From NCBI RefSeq assembly GCF_014844055.1, contig NZ_CP062167.1, forward strand, positions 4,063,001 through 4,127,000: DNA of 64,000 nt, read 5' to 3'. Made by a program: the position numbers and the translations under genes. Below the pieces are notes generated by a model, which saw only the letters and a list, made by a program, of their open reading frames with translations, made no database searches and had not been told where the DNA came from. Of the stretch, positions 54,867 to 64,000 are shown piece by piece (the first letter of the stretch is position 1; every line of letters starts with the position of its first letter). This DNA comes from Aureimonas sp. OT7. Lineage in GTDB: Bacteria; Pseudomonadota; Alphaproteobacteria; Rhizobiales; Rhizobiaceae.

Positions 54867-56293
54867 GCCATTCGACCGACCCCGCCCTGATGACACTGGC
54901 CGAGCTTGCCGCCGCCATCGCCGGCCGCCAGCTATCCTCGCGGGAGGCGACGCAAGCCTGCCTCAGCCGTATCGCTGAGTGGCAGCCGGTTCTGAACGCC
55001 TTTATCGCCATCGAGCCCGAGGAGGCCCTTCAAGCGGCCGACGCTGCCGATGCCCGCATTGCCGAAGGCAGGGCTACTGGCCCGTTCGATGGCGTGCCTT
55101 TTGCTCATAAGGACATGTTCTACGCGCGCGGCAAGATCTCCACCTGCGGCTCCAGGATCCGGCGGGACTGGATCGCCGATACGGATTCCACCGCGTTGAA
55201 ACGCCTGACCGATCAGGGGTCCGTTCGCCTTGGCACATTGCACATGGCCGAATTCGCCTATGGGCCGACCGGCCACAACGCCCATTTCGGTGCCGCCGGA
55301 AATCCGTGGAATCCTCTGCATGTGACTGGCGGATCGTCGTCCGGCTCGGGCGCCGCCGTCGCCGCACGGTTGACGCCGGCCGCGCTGGGCTCCGATACGG
55401 GCGGCTCCATCCGCATGCCGGCTAATTTCTGCGGCGTCACCGGGTTGAAGACAAGCGTTGGACGGGTCAGCCGGTTCGGGGCGATGCCCTTGTCGCACTC
55501 GCTCGATACGATCGGGCCGCTGGCGCAGACCGCAGAGGATTGCGCCCTGGTCCTGCAGGCGATCGCCGGGCCCGATAGCAGCGACCCGACCGCGCTGCCG
55601 GTGCCGGTGCCCGATTACGCCGCTGCCTGTCGGCTGGGCGTACGCGGCATGCGGCTGGGCGTGCCGGACGCCTTCTATCTCGATGGGCTGGAACCGGCGA
55701 CGGCGCGGGCTTTCGAAGCGGCGCTGGACGCGTTCCGCGGCGAAGGCGTGGAAATCGTTTCCGTTACCCTTCCCGATCAGATGCGCCTTTCGGCGGCCGG
55801 GCAGATTCTGCTGGCCTGCGAAGCAGCCGCCTTCCACCGGCGCTGGCTGGCCGAACGGCCGGAAGACTACGGCGCGCAGGTTCGCGCACGGTTGGAAAAC
55901 GGGCTGGCCATCCCGGCCGTCACCTATCTGGAAGCCTTGCGCTGGCGGGCGATCGCGCTGACGGAGCATCTGCAAGCGGTGGAGGGTGTGGATGCCTTCC
56001 TGGCGCCCGTCAGCGCCAGCGCCTCTCCCAGCATCGCGCAAAGCGATGTCGGCGGGGGGCCCAGCGCGGAGGCGGTGATCCAGAGGATCACCCGGTTGAT
56101 GCGCCCGGTCAATTATCTGGGCCTGCCCGCCCTCGTGGTGCCGGCGGGCTCAAGCGATACGGGCCTTCCCATCGGCTTGCAGATCGTGGGTCGCCCCTTC
56201 GAGGAAGACCGTATCCTGCGGCTGGGCGCCGGCTTTCAGCGGGCAACCGACTTCCATCGCGCCGTGCCGCAACTGCCGGGAGACCCGCAATGA
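54863..56293 (+). CDS. AtzE-family amidohydrolase, amidase-signature enzyme (476 aa)
   Basis: Amidase-signature enzymes hydrolyse C-N bonds through a Ser-cisSer-Lys triad. Lys83 (AHKDMF), the cis-serine in GGSSSGSG (156-163) and the nucleophile Ser182 (GSDTGGSIR) are all in place. Pairing with a DUF4089 subunit marks it as AtzE-like rather than GatA. AtzE itself deaminates 1-carboxybiuret, but the context here (peptide-type importer and racemase) suggests another amide or ureide. It overlaps both neighbours by four bases. Confidence 0.88.
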   Translation: MSHSTDPALMTLAELAAAIAGRQLSSREATQACLSRIAEWQPVLNAFIAIEPEEALQAADAADARIAEGRATGPFDGVPFAHKDMFYARGKISTCGSRIRRDWIADTDSTALKRLTDQGSVRLGTLHMAEFAYGPTGHNAHFGAAGNPWNPLHVTGGSSSGSGAAVAARLTPAALGSDTGGSIRMPANFCGVTGLKTSVGRVSRFGAMPLSHSLDTIGPLAQTAEDCALVLQAIAGPDSSDPTALPVPVPDYAAACRLGVRGMRLGVPDAFYLDGLEPATARAFEAALDAFRGEGVEIVSVTLPDQMRLSAAGQILLACEAAAFHRRWLAERPEDYGAQVRARLENGLAIPAVTYLEALRWRAIALTEHLQAVEGVDAFLAPVSASASPSIAQSDVGGGPSAEAVIQRITRLMRPVNYLGLPALVVPAGSSDTGLPIGLQIVGRPFEEDRILRLGAGFQRATDFHRAVPQLPGDPQ

Positions 56294-57267
56294 CGAATGT
56301 CGTGGACGTCCGCAACCTCAGCGTCCGGTTTTCCGGCGAGCGCACCGTCCATGCCGTCAACGATGTCTCGCTGACCGTGAAGCAGGGGGAAGTGCTTGGC
56401 CTTCTCGGAGAATCCGGCTCGGGCAAGAGCGTCACGCTGCGGGCGCTGATGCGTCTTCTGCCGAAGCGGCGCACCACCATCGGCGGTCGCATCGAAGTGT
56501 CCGGGCAGGACGTGATCCAGATGGGGGACAAGGCCCTGTCGGCCTTTCGCGGCAAGACCGTTTCGATGATCTTCCAGGAGCCGATGCTGGCGCTGGACCC
56601 GGTCTACACGATCGGCGACCAGATAGCGGAATCGGTGGTGCGGCATGAGGGTGTTTCGCGCAGGGACGGCCGCGCGCGCGCCCTGGAAATGCTGGAACGC
56701 GTGAGGATTCCCTCTGCCGCCAGCCGGCTCGATGCCTATCCGCACGAGATGTCCGGCGGCATGCGCCAACGCGCGATGATCGCGCTGGCACTGGCCTGCC
56801 GGCCCAAAATTCTCCTGGCCGACGAGCCGACGACGGCGCTGGACGCGACGGTGCAGATCCAGATTTTGTTGCTGCTGCGCGAGTTGCAGGCCGAGTTCGG
56901 CATGTCGATGATCTTCGTGACGCACGATATCGGCGTCGCGGTGGAAATCTGCGACAGGATCGCGGTCATGTATGCCGGCCAGATCGTGGAAAGCGGCGCG
57001 TTGCGCGATGTCGTCCGCGATGCCCACCACCCCTATGCGCAGGGACTCCTGGCGTCCACCGTGCACGGCAATCCCGGCGGGTCGCGCCTGGAGACAATCC
57101 CCGGTGCACCGCCCTCCTTGTCCGAGCCGCCCACCGCCTGCCAGTTTGCGCCGCGCTGCCGCCATGCCCGGCAAACCTGCCACCAGACGCCACCCCTGGC
57201 AGTGGAGCTGGGGGCGCGGCGCATGGTGCGTTGTGTCCTTGCCGAGCCGGAGGGAGTGCCGGCGTGA
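56290..57267 (+). CDS. ABC transporter ATPase, DppD/OppD type (325 aa)
   Basis: Second ATPase of the importer. Walker A GESGSGKSV, signature MSGGM and Walker B ILLADEPTTALD are seen, and the C-terminal domain holds CQFAPRCRHARQTC. The Walker A has Val where Ser or Thr is usual after GKS, which is common in the DppD group. It starts in the amidase stop (ATGA) and ends in the racemase start (GTGA). Confidence 0.93.
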   Translation: MTNVVDVRNLSVRFSGERTVHAVNDVSLTVKQGEVLGLLGESGSGKSVTLRALMRLLPKRRTTIGGRIEVSGQDVIQMGDKALSAFRGKTVSMIFQEPMLALDPVYTIGDQIAESVVRHEGVSRRDGRARALEMLERVRIPSAASRLDAYPHEMSGGMRQRAMIALALACRPKILLADEPTTALDATVQIQILLLLRELQAEFGMSMIFVTHDIGVAVEICDRIAVMYAGQIVESGALRDVVRDAHHPYAQGLLASTVHGNPGGSRLETIPGAPPSLSEPPTACQFAPRCRHARQTCHQTPPLAVELGARRMVRCVLAEPEGVPA

Positions 57268-58022
57268 TCCTGTCCATCGTCAACCCCAACGCCACCGCTG
57301 CCATGACGGCAAGCGTTGCACAGACCGCGCGCACGGTCGCCGCGCCCGGCACCCGCATCGACGCCCGCACCAACACCGCCGGCCCGCTCTCCATCGAAGG
57401 GTCGGTCGACGGCGCGATGGCCGTGCCGGGCATGCTGGCACTGATGCGCGCCGCCGAGGCCGAGGGCGCGCACGCGCATGTGATCGCCTGTTTCGACGAT
57501 ACGGGGCTGGACGCCGCACGCTCGCTGCTGTCGGCGCCCGTCATCGGCATCGGCGAGGCCGGCGCCAGGGCGGCCAGCTTCATCGCACGCCGGTTCACGA
57601 TCGTCACTACACTGTCCGTGTCGGTGCCTATCCTTGAAGACAACCTCATGCGCTACGGCCTTGCCGGCCACGCCACGGTACGCGCCAGCGAGATTCCCGT
57701 GCTGGAGCTGGAGGCCGACCCCGACCGCACGATGGCGCGCCTTTCGGCGGAGATCGCCGCCGCCATCACCGATGACCGGGCGGAGGCCATCGTTCTTGGC
57801 TGTGCCGGCATGACGTCGCTGGCCACCCAGCTATCCAAGCGGCACGACGTGCCGGTGGTGGACGGCGTCGCGGCAGCCATAACCTTCGCGCAGGCGCTGG
57901 TGACGCTGGGGCTGCGCACCACCGCGCACGGGCATTATGCCCCACCGCGCGGCAAGGCCGAAAAGGATCGAGACTCGGTCTTCGCAAACCAAAATTCCGT
58001 GTCAGAAGACACAGTTCTGTGA
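57264..58022 (+). CDS. Hydantoin racemase-type Asp/Glu racemase family enzyme (252 aa)
   Basis: Hydantoin racemases invert 5-substituted hydantoins with two cysteines as acid and base. Here Cys76 (IACFDDTGLDAAR) and Cys180 (VLGCAGMTSLA) sit at nearly the same numbers as in known hydantoin racemases, and the N-terminal ILSIVNPNAT block is typical. The GTG at 57264 overlaps the ATPase stop by four bases and is the only fitting start. Related folds also hold allantoin racemases and maleate isomerases, so the substrate is open. It is the last gene of the operon. Confidence 0.85.
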   Translation: MILSIVNPNATAAMTASVAQTARTVAAPGTRIDARTNTAGPLSIEGSVDGAMAVPGMLALMRAAEAEGAHAHVIACFDDTGLDAARSLLSAPVIGIGEAGARAASFIARRFTIVTTLSVSVPILEDNLMRYGLAGHATVRASEIPVLELEADPDRTMARLSAEIAAAITDDRAEAIVLGCAGMTSLATQLSKRHDVPVVDGVAAAITFAQALVTLGLRTTAHGHYAPPRGKAEKDRDSVFANQNSVSEDTVL

Positions 58023-58037
58023 TTAACTGACAGTTAA
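58023..58037. promoter_or_regulatory. CtrA-type box TTAA-N7-TTAAC before ftsI-like gene
   Basis: TTAACTG-A-CAGTTAA is a perfect palindrome that matches the CtrA full site TTAA-N7-TTAAC. It begins right after the racemase stop, 61 bases before the start of the FtsI-like gene. Binding near a -35 position with a leader of about 40 bases would fit. The site is seen; the regulation is inferred. Confidence 0.6.
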
Positions 58038-58098
58038 CAGAGGCACCCTACGGTTCGGGCGAACCTGCATTGGCAGTATAGTCCGACCCCCGGGTAAA

Positions 58099-59787
58099 AT
58101 GAACCAAGTTGCAACGTCTTTCAGAACCTACGTCCTGCTGGCCGTATTCTCGGCGGCATTTCTTGCGATCTTCGGTCGACTTATACACCTGACCACGCTG
58201 GAGCCCGCCGAGCCGGTTCTTGCACGCGCAGCCCCATCGCATTCACGGCCCGACATCCTGGATCGGAACGGCGAAATCCTGGCGCGCGACATCGTGATGT
58301 TCTCCGTCTATGCCGAGCCGCGCCGCGTGATCGATCCCGACGAGACCGTCGAACAACTCCTGACCATCCTGCCCGAGCTGAATGCGGCATCGCTGTATCG
58401 ACGGCTCAGCGGCAAGTCCGGCTTTACCTGGGTCAGCCGCTCGATCACCCCGGCCAAGCAGCAGGCGATCCACAATCTCGGTCTGCCCGGCATCGGCTTT
58501 CGGCCCGAGGTGCGCCGCCTGTATCCCAATGGCGGGGCCGCGGCGCAGGTACTGGGTGCCGTCAATATCGACAATCTCGGGATCGCCGGCATCGAAAGCT
58601 GGATCGACGAGAGCGGTCTCAACGTCCTGCGGTCCGCCGGCATGGATTACCGCCGCGAGGACCTCGACCCCGTCAACCTGTCCATCGACCTCTATGTCCA
58701 GCACGCCTTCGCCGACGAACTACGCAAGGCGATCGACCATTACGACGCCATCGGCGGTGCGGGCCTGGTGCTCGACGTCAACAGCGGCGAAGTCGTCTCC
58801 CTGGTGTCCCTGCCGGATTTCGATCCGAACAACCCGACGGAGGCGCACAAGAAGGAGAACATCAACCGCATCAATGTCGGCGTCTATGAGATGGGCTCCA
58901 CCTTCAAGGCCCTCACCATGGCGATGGGCCTCGACAGCACCGCCTTCAACATCCACTCCGTCGTGGATGCGACCAATCCCCTGCGCTTCGGCCGGTTTTC
59001 GATCAGCGATTATCGCGGGGAAAAGCGCCCGCTGAACATGCCGGAAGCCTTCCTCGTTTCGTCCAACATCGTGTTCGCCAAGATGGCGATGCAGATCGGT
59101 GTCGACAGGCACAAGGAATTCCTGCGGGCGCTCGGCCAGTTGACGCGCCTGACCACAGAGCTGCCCGAAAGCGCCGCCCCGATCGTTCCGCGCAACTGGG
59201 GCGCGGTCAACACCGCCACCATCGCATTCGGGCACGGGCTGGCCGTGACACCGCTGCAGGCCTCCATGGGCGTGGCGGCGCTGGTGAATGGCGGCCGGCT
59301 GATCCGGCCGACCTTCATCAAGGATACGCCGGTGGAAGACCGCATCATCGCCGAGGACGTCATATCGCCGTCGACCGGCGAGGCGCTGCGCTACCTCATG
59401 CGGCTCAACGGCATCGACGGCTCTGCCCGCCGCGCCACGATCGCCGGCTACCATGTCGGAGGCAAGACGGGCACCGCCGAAAAAGTGATCGACGGACGCT
59501 ACGCCAAGGGCAAGGTGATGACCTCCTTCATGGGGCTCGTTCCGGCGCACGAGCCCAAATACCTGATTCTCGTCATGCTCGACGAGCCGAAGCCCGTCGA
59601 AGGCACGCATGGCTTCCGCACGGCGGGCTGGAACGCGGTGCCGACCGCCAAGGCCGTCCTGAACCGCATTCTGCCGATGATGCGCATGCCCCCCGAGTTC
59701 ACCCCGCCGCAGGACCCGTTCCCCGGCATCGTCCAAGCGCGGGCGCATGGCCATGAGCACTTCGCGGCCGGCGCGCTGACGCAATAG
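58099..59787 (+). CDS. FtsI/PBP3-like peptidoglycan transpeptidase (562 aa)
   Basis: A class B penicillin-binding protein that cross-links peptidoglycan, probably at the division septum. An N-terminal membrane anchor (about 9-28), the dimer domain (about 50-195) and the transpeptidase domain are present, with SxxK at Ser267-Lys270, SxN at 321-323 and KTG at 456-458. It is not in a division gene cluster, so it may be the only ftsI moved elsewhere or a second copy. The ribosome binding site is weak. A CtrA-type box stands upstream. Confidence 0.9.
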   Translation: MNQVATSFRTYVLLAVFSAAFLAIFGRLIHLTTLEPAEPVLARAAPSHSRPDILDRNGEILARDIVMFSVYAEPRRVIDPDETVEQLLTILPELNAASLYRRLSGKSGFTWVSRSITPAKQQAIHNLGLPGIGFRPEVRRLYPNGGAAAQVLGAVNIDNLGIAGIESWIDESGLNVLRSAGMDYRREDLDPVNLSIDLYVQHAFADELRKAIDHYDAIGGAGLVLDVNSGEVVSLVSLPDFDPNNPTEAHKKENINRINVGVYEMGSTFKALTMAMGLDSTAFNIHSVVDATNPLRFGRFSISDYRGEKRPLNMPEAFLVSSNIVFAKMAMQIGVDRHKEFLRALGQLTRLTTELPESAAPIVPRNWGAVNTATIAFGHGLAVTPLQASMGVAALVNGGRLIRPTFIKDTPVEDRIIAEDVISPSTGEALRYLMRLNGIDGSARRATIAGYHVGGKTGTAEKVIDGRYAKGKVMTSFMGLVPAHEPKYLILVMLDEPKPVEGTHGFRTAGWNAVPTAKAVLNRILPMMRMPPEFTPPQDPFPGIVQARAHGHEHFAAGALTQ

Positions 59788-59894
59788 GGAAAGCGGCGAC
59801 ACTGCGTTTCCGATCTGCAAATTGCCGATGGCGCCGGTGGCGCCTATCTCGATAGCTCGCAGGCCCGGCAATCGGGCCGAAAAGGATAGTCGAG

Positions 59895-60914
59895 ATGAAG
59901 AAGATCGGGTTTCTCTCCTTCGGGCACTGGTCTCCTGCGCCGGGCTCGCAGACGCGCACGGCGGGCGACGCCCTGCTGCAGTCTATCGATCTGGCCGTAG
60001 CAGCCGAGGAACTGGGCGCCGACGGCGCCTATTTCCGCGTGCATCATTTCGCCCGCCAGCTTGCCGCGCCCTTTCCGCTGCTGGCGGCCGTCGGCGCCCG
60101 TACGAAACGGATCGAAATCGGCACCGCCGTCATCGACATGCGCTACGAGAACCCGTTCTACATGGCGGAGGATGCCGGCGCGGCAGACCTGATCGCCGGT
60201 GGACGCCTGCAGCTCGGCCTCAGCCGCGGCTCGCCCGAGCAGGTCGTCGATGGCTGGCGCTACTTCGGCTACCAGCCCGCCGAGGGCAAGACCGAATCGG
60301 ACATGGCCCGGGAGCGGACCCGAACGCTGCTCAAGCTGCTCGAGGGCCAGGGCTTTGCGGAGCCGAACCCGCAACCCATGTTTCCCAACCCGCCGGGCCT
60401 CTTGCGGCTGGAGCCGCATTCGGAAGGCCTTCGCGACCGGATCTGGTGGGGCGCGGCATCCGATGCCACCGCCGTCTGGGCGGCCGTTCTGGGCATGAAC
60501 CTGCAAAGCTCGACGTTGAAGACCGATGAAACCGGCGAGCCCTTCCATGTGCAGCAGGCACGGCAGATCCGGGCGTATCGTGCAGCCTGGAAAGAAGCGG
60601 GCCACGCCCGCACGCCGCGCGTATCGGTCAGCCGCAGTATCTTCGCCCTGACCAGCGACGAAGACCGCGCCTATTTCGGACGCGGCGGCGATGCCCGCGA
60701 CCAGGTTGGAGTCATCGACAGGACGCGCTCGATCTTCGGCCGCAACTATGCCGCCGAGCCGGACGCCCTCATCCGGCTTCTGGCCGACGACGAAGCCATC
60801 GCCGAGGCGGATACGCTGCTGCTCACCGTGCCCAACCAGCTCGGGGTCGATTACAATGCGCATGTGATCGAGAATATCCTGAAGCACGTTGCGCCCGGGC
60901 TTGGCTGGCGCTGA
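59895..60914 (+). CDS. LLM-class flavin-dependent oxidoreductase (339 aa)
   Basis: Luciferase-like monooxygenases use reduced FMN and oxygen. The N-terminal block MKKIGFLSFGHWSPAPGS, then AEELGADGAYFRVHHFARQLAAPFPLLAAVGARTKRIEIGTAVID, is typical of the barrel fold and flavin site; RLQLGLSRGSP follows. The partner reductase and the substrate are not evident. AAGGA stands about 12 bases before the ATG. It lies 107 bases after the FtsI-like gene with no sign of a joint role. Confidence 0.88.
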   Translation: MKKIGFLSFGHWSPAPGSQTRTAGDALLQSIDLAVAAEELGADGAYFRVHHFARQLAAPFPLLAAVGARTKRIEIGTAVIDMRYENPFYMAEDAGAADLIAGGRLQLGLSRGSPEQVVDGWRYFGYQPAEGKTESDMARERTRTLLKLLEGQGFAEPNPQPMFPNPPGLLRLEPHSEGLRDRIWWGAASDATAVWAAVLGMNLQSSTLKTDETGEPFHVQQARQIRAYRAAWKEAGHARTPRVSVSRSIFALTSDEDRAYFGRGGDARDQVGVIDRTRSIFGRNYAAEPDALIRLLADDEAIAEADTLLLTVPNQLGVDYNAHVIENILKHVAPGLGWR

Positions 60915-61127
60915 AGGTGACGGGCGCGGGGGGCCCGATCGCCGTCCTTTCGCAGGGCTCTATCCCGCGCGGCGCAGTCGAAAGGGCCGCCCGGCTTGAA
61001 GGACACGGCCTGATACCGAATGCGGGATCGGCGCTCATCCACATGGAGGACCCGGGCGATATGGCTCCGGTGGCGCGGTCCGTCTATCCTGACGAAAACC
61101 GCCGCCCCGCAGACAGCGAGAACGACG

Positions 61128-62354
61128 ATGACATGCACGGATAATTCCCTGATGCTGGGCTTCAGCGCCCCGCTCTATCGCCATGGCGGGCGGCTCTACG
61201 CCGAACGGCAGACGATTTCCGGCCTGCATGCGTGGAAGGAAAACTTCTCGCGCCTCGTCGCTTTTGCCATTTGCCATGATGCCCCCCCGCCGGAGGGCTG
61301 GGAAGACGCCGCAGAGGGCGGCTTGACGGAGCCCGGCATCAAGCTCGTGCCGATCCCCAATACTTACGATCTCAAGATCCTCTTCAGCCAACGCAAGGCG
61401 CTGTCGAAAACCATGCTGCAAATGATGCGGGAGACCCACTACCACAGCTTCGCCTATGGCGGCTGGCTGGGCGATCCGGGCGAGATCGCGGCTGCCATTG
61501 CAAGGCGGCACGGCATCGCCCACGCGGTCTGGTTCGACAGGGTGGAGTCGCAGGTGGTAAAGGCCGAAGGCGACTCATCCCTGAAGGGCCGTCTCAAGAC
61601 GGCGCTCAAGATGGCCATCATGGAGCGGAACGAGAAGCGCGCGGTGCGCGGCGCGCAATTGAGCCTGCTACACGGGGCAACGGTCTTCAACCACTTCAAG
61701 CCGATCGCCCGCAATCCGCACCAGGTGGAGGACATACACTTCAACGCGGACGACAGGCTCACTCAAGGAGAAGTCTCGGCGAAGGCGCAAGGCGCGGCCA
61801 GCGGGCCGTTGCGCATCGTCTATTGTGGCCGCGCCGCACCGATGAAGGGGCCGCTGGAATGGGTCGCCGCGCTTGTGGCGCTGAAGGCGCGCGGCGTTTC
61901 GTTCAAGGCCCGGTGGCTGGGTGACGGCGAACTTCTCGGTGCCATGCGGACCGCTGCAGAGAAGGCGGGCTTGACGCAAGAAGAGCTCGTCTTCGAAGGT
62001 TTCGTGTCCGATCCGGACCGTGTCCGAGCCGCCTATCGCGACGCCCAGTTGTTGATGTTCTGCCATTTGAGCGACGAGTCGCCCCGCAATCTCATCGAGA
62101 GCCTGCATTCGGCAACGCCGCTGATCGGCTACAAGGACCCCTATTCGGCCGGGTTGATCGACGAGAAGGGCGCCGGCCTGCTGGTGCCTCGCGGCAACCC
62201 CGAGGCCCTTGCCGACACCATTGCCGGGCTCGACGCGAACCGCGGCGTGCTGGCGACGTTGATCCGCGCCGCCGGCGCTTCGGCAGAGCACCTGACCCGC
62301 GACAGCGTCTTCCGCCATCGCAGCGACGTCATCCGCAGCCAGCTCGCTGCCTGA
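61128..62354 (+). CDS. Group 1 (GT4-type) glycosyltransferase (408 aa)
   Basis: A retaining GT-B-fold sugar transferase, probably acting on a surface polysaccharide. The C-terminal half shows LRIVYCGRAAPMKGPLEWVAAL, VFEGFVSDPDRVRAAYRDAQLLMFCHLSDESPRNLIESL (the E-x7-E motif) and GLLVPRGNPEALAD, typical of the family. The N-terminal half is divergent. The ATG at 61128 is chosen for length; an internal ATG at 61152 is possible. No other polysaccharide genes are near. Confidence 0.85.
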   Translation: MTCTDNSLMLGFSAPLYRHGGRLYAERQTISGLHAWKENFSRLVAFAICHDAPPPEGWEDAAEGGLTEPGIKLVPIPNTYDLKILFSQRKALSKTMLQMMRETHYHSFAYGGWLGDPGEIAAAIARRHGIAHAVWFDRVESQVVKAEGDSSLKGRLKTALKMAIMERNEKRAVRGAQLSLLHGATVFNHFKPIARNPHQVEDIHFNADDRLTQGEVSAKAQGAASGPLRIVYCGRAAPMKGPLEWVAALVALKARGVSFKARWLGDGELLGAMRTAAEKAGLTQEELVFEGFVSDPDRVRAAYRDAQLLMFCHLSDESPRNLIESLHSATPLIGYKDPYSAGLIDEKGAGLLVPRGNPEALADTIAGLDANRGVLATLIRAAGASAEHLTRDSVFRHRSDVIRSQLAA

Positions 62355-62357
62355 GGT

Positions 62358-62380
62358 CGAGGCGCCTTGTCGGCGCCTCG
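62358..62380. terminator. Hairpin between convergent glycosyltransferase and gyrB
   Basis: CGAGGCGCC (62358-62366) pairs with GGCGCCTCG (62372-62380) around a five-base loop. The position between convergent stops fits a bidirectional transcript end, though there is no T-tract. Confidence 0.6.
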
Positions 62381-62389
62381 CACGTTCGA

Positions 62390-64000
<1,611 letters not shown>

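Noticed and set aside
60917..61144. Possible 75-codon gene (GTG start) between the monooxygenase and glycosyltransferase genes
   Set aside because: No clear ribosome binding site, no family likeness, and it overlaps the glycosyltransferase start. It cannot be excluded, but support is too weak. The gap 60915-61127 otherwise holds nothing I recognise.

Overview
The window is a stretch of chromosome from a GC-rich alphaproteobacterium, most likely of the order Hyphomicrobiales (Rhizobiales). The grounds are the conserved block grpE-hrcA / rph-rdgB-hemW-rsmI-yraN-gshB, the aerobic (CobN-type) cobalamin pathway with cbtBA, the infC-rpmI-rplT-pheS-pheT and murA/infA/maf/yacG blocks, an alphaproteobacterial GyrB, and two CtrA-type boxes (TTAA-N7-TTAA). 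Nearly all of the window is housekeeping DNA with very tight packing. No phage, insertion sequence, CRISPR array, tRNA or rRNA was seen. Family and genus cannot be fixed from this window alone.

Layout. 1-7138: a cobalamin riboswitch in front of a cobalt uptake and late cobalamin synthesis operon (cbtB, cbtA, cobP, cobW, cobN, cobO). 7101-7636: a recent tandem duplication of about 267 bp joining the end of cobO to the end of an RDD membrane-protein gene. 7996-11159 (minus): an orphan fhuC, a type II NADH dehydrogenase, a DUF3096 peptide and a 3-hydroxybutyrate dehydrogenase. 11229-18038: the heat-shock regulator block, then RNase PH, RdgB, HemW, RsmI, YraN and glutathione synthetase. 18058-21078: a small protein, a ComM-type ATPase and a PfkB sugar/nucleoside kinase. 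21250-24006: a large BapA-like secreted adhesin. 24024-31469: CysZ-like protein, endonuclease III, DUF2244, phosphoglycerate mutase, DapB, a lipid-exporter-type ABC protein, glucokinase and MepA. 31549-37132 (minus): pheT, a membrane protein, pheS, rplT, rpmI and infC, the last with an AUU start. 37323-42073: hydrolase, BTLCP protease, YacG, Maf, IF-1, MurA, a small membrane protein and a SelW-like protein. 42152-47110: a MarR-controlled efflux locus combining an EmrAB-type pump with an ABC-2 exporter. 47117-49826: propionyl-CoA carboxylase alpha subunit and Sco1. 50086-58022: an eight-gene transport and catabolism operon. 58099-64000: an FtsI-like transpeptidase, a luciferase-like monooxygenase, a glycosyltransferase and the 3' part of gyrB, cut by the window edge.

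The most interesting unit is 50086-58022. An oligopeptide-type ABC importer (binding protein, two permeases, two ATPases) has three further genes written into it through four-base overlaps: a GatC-like AtzG/DUF4089 subunit, an AtzE-family amidase, and a hydantoin-racemase-type enzyme with both catalytic cysteines. The arrangement predicts import followed by racemisation and amide or ureide hydrolysis of a substrate not yet named. Two adjacent perfect palindromes lie upstream as candidate operators.

Other points of regulation are two CtrA boxes (before the FtsI-like gene and the BTLCP protease gene), hairpins around rpmI/rplT/pheS, and a MarR promoter with a palindrome between its -35 and -10 and no leader, which suggests autoregulation.
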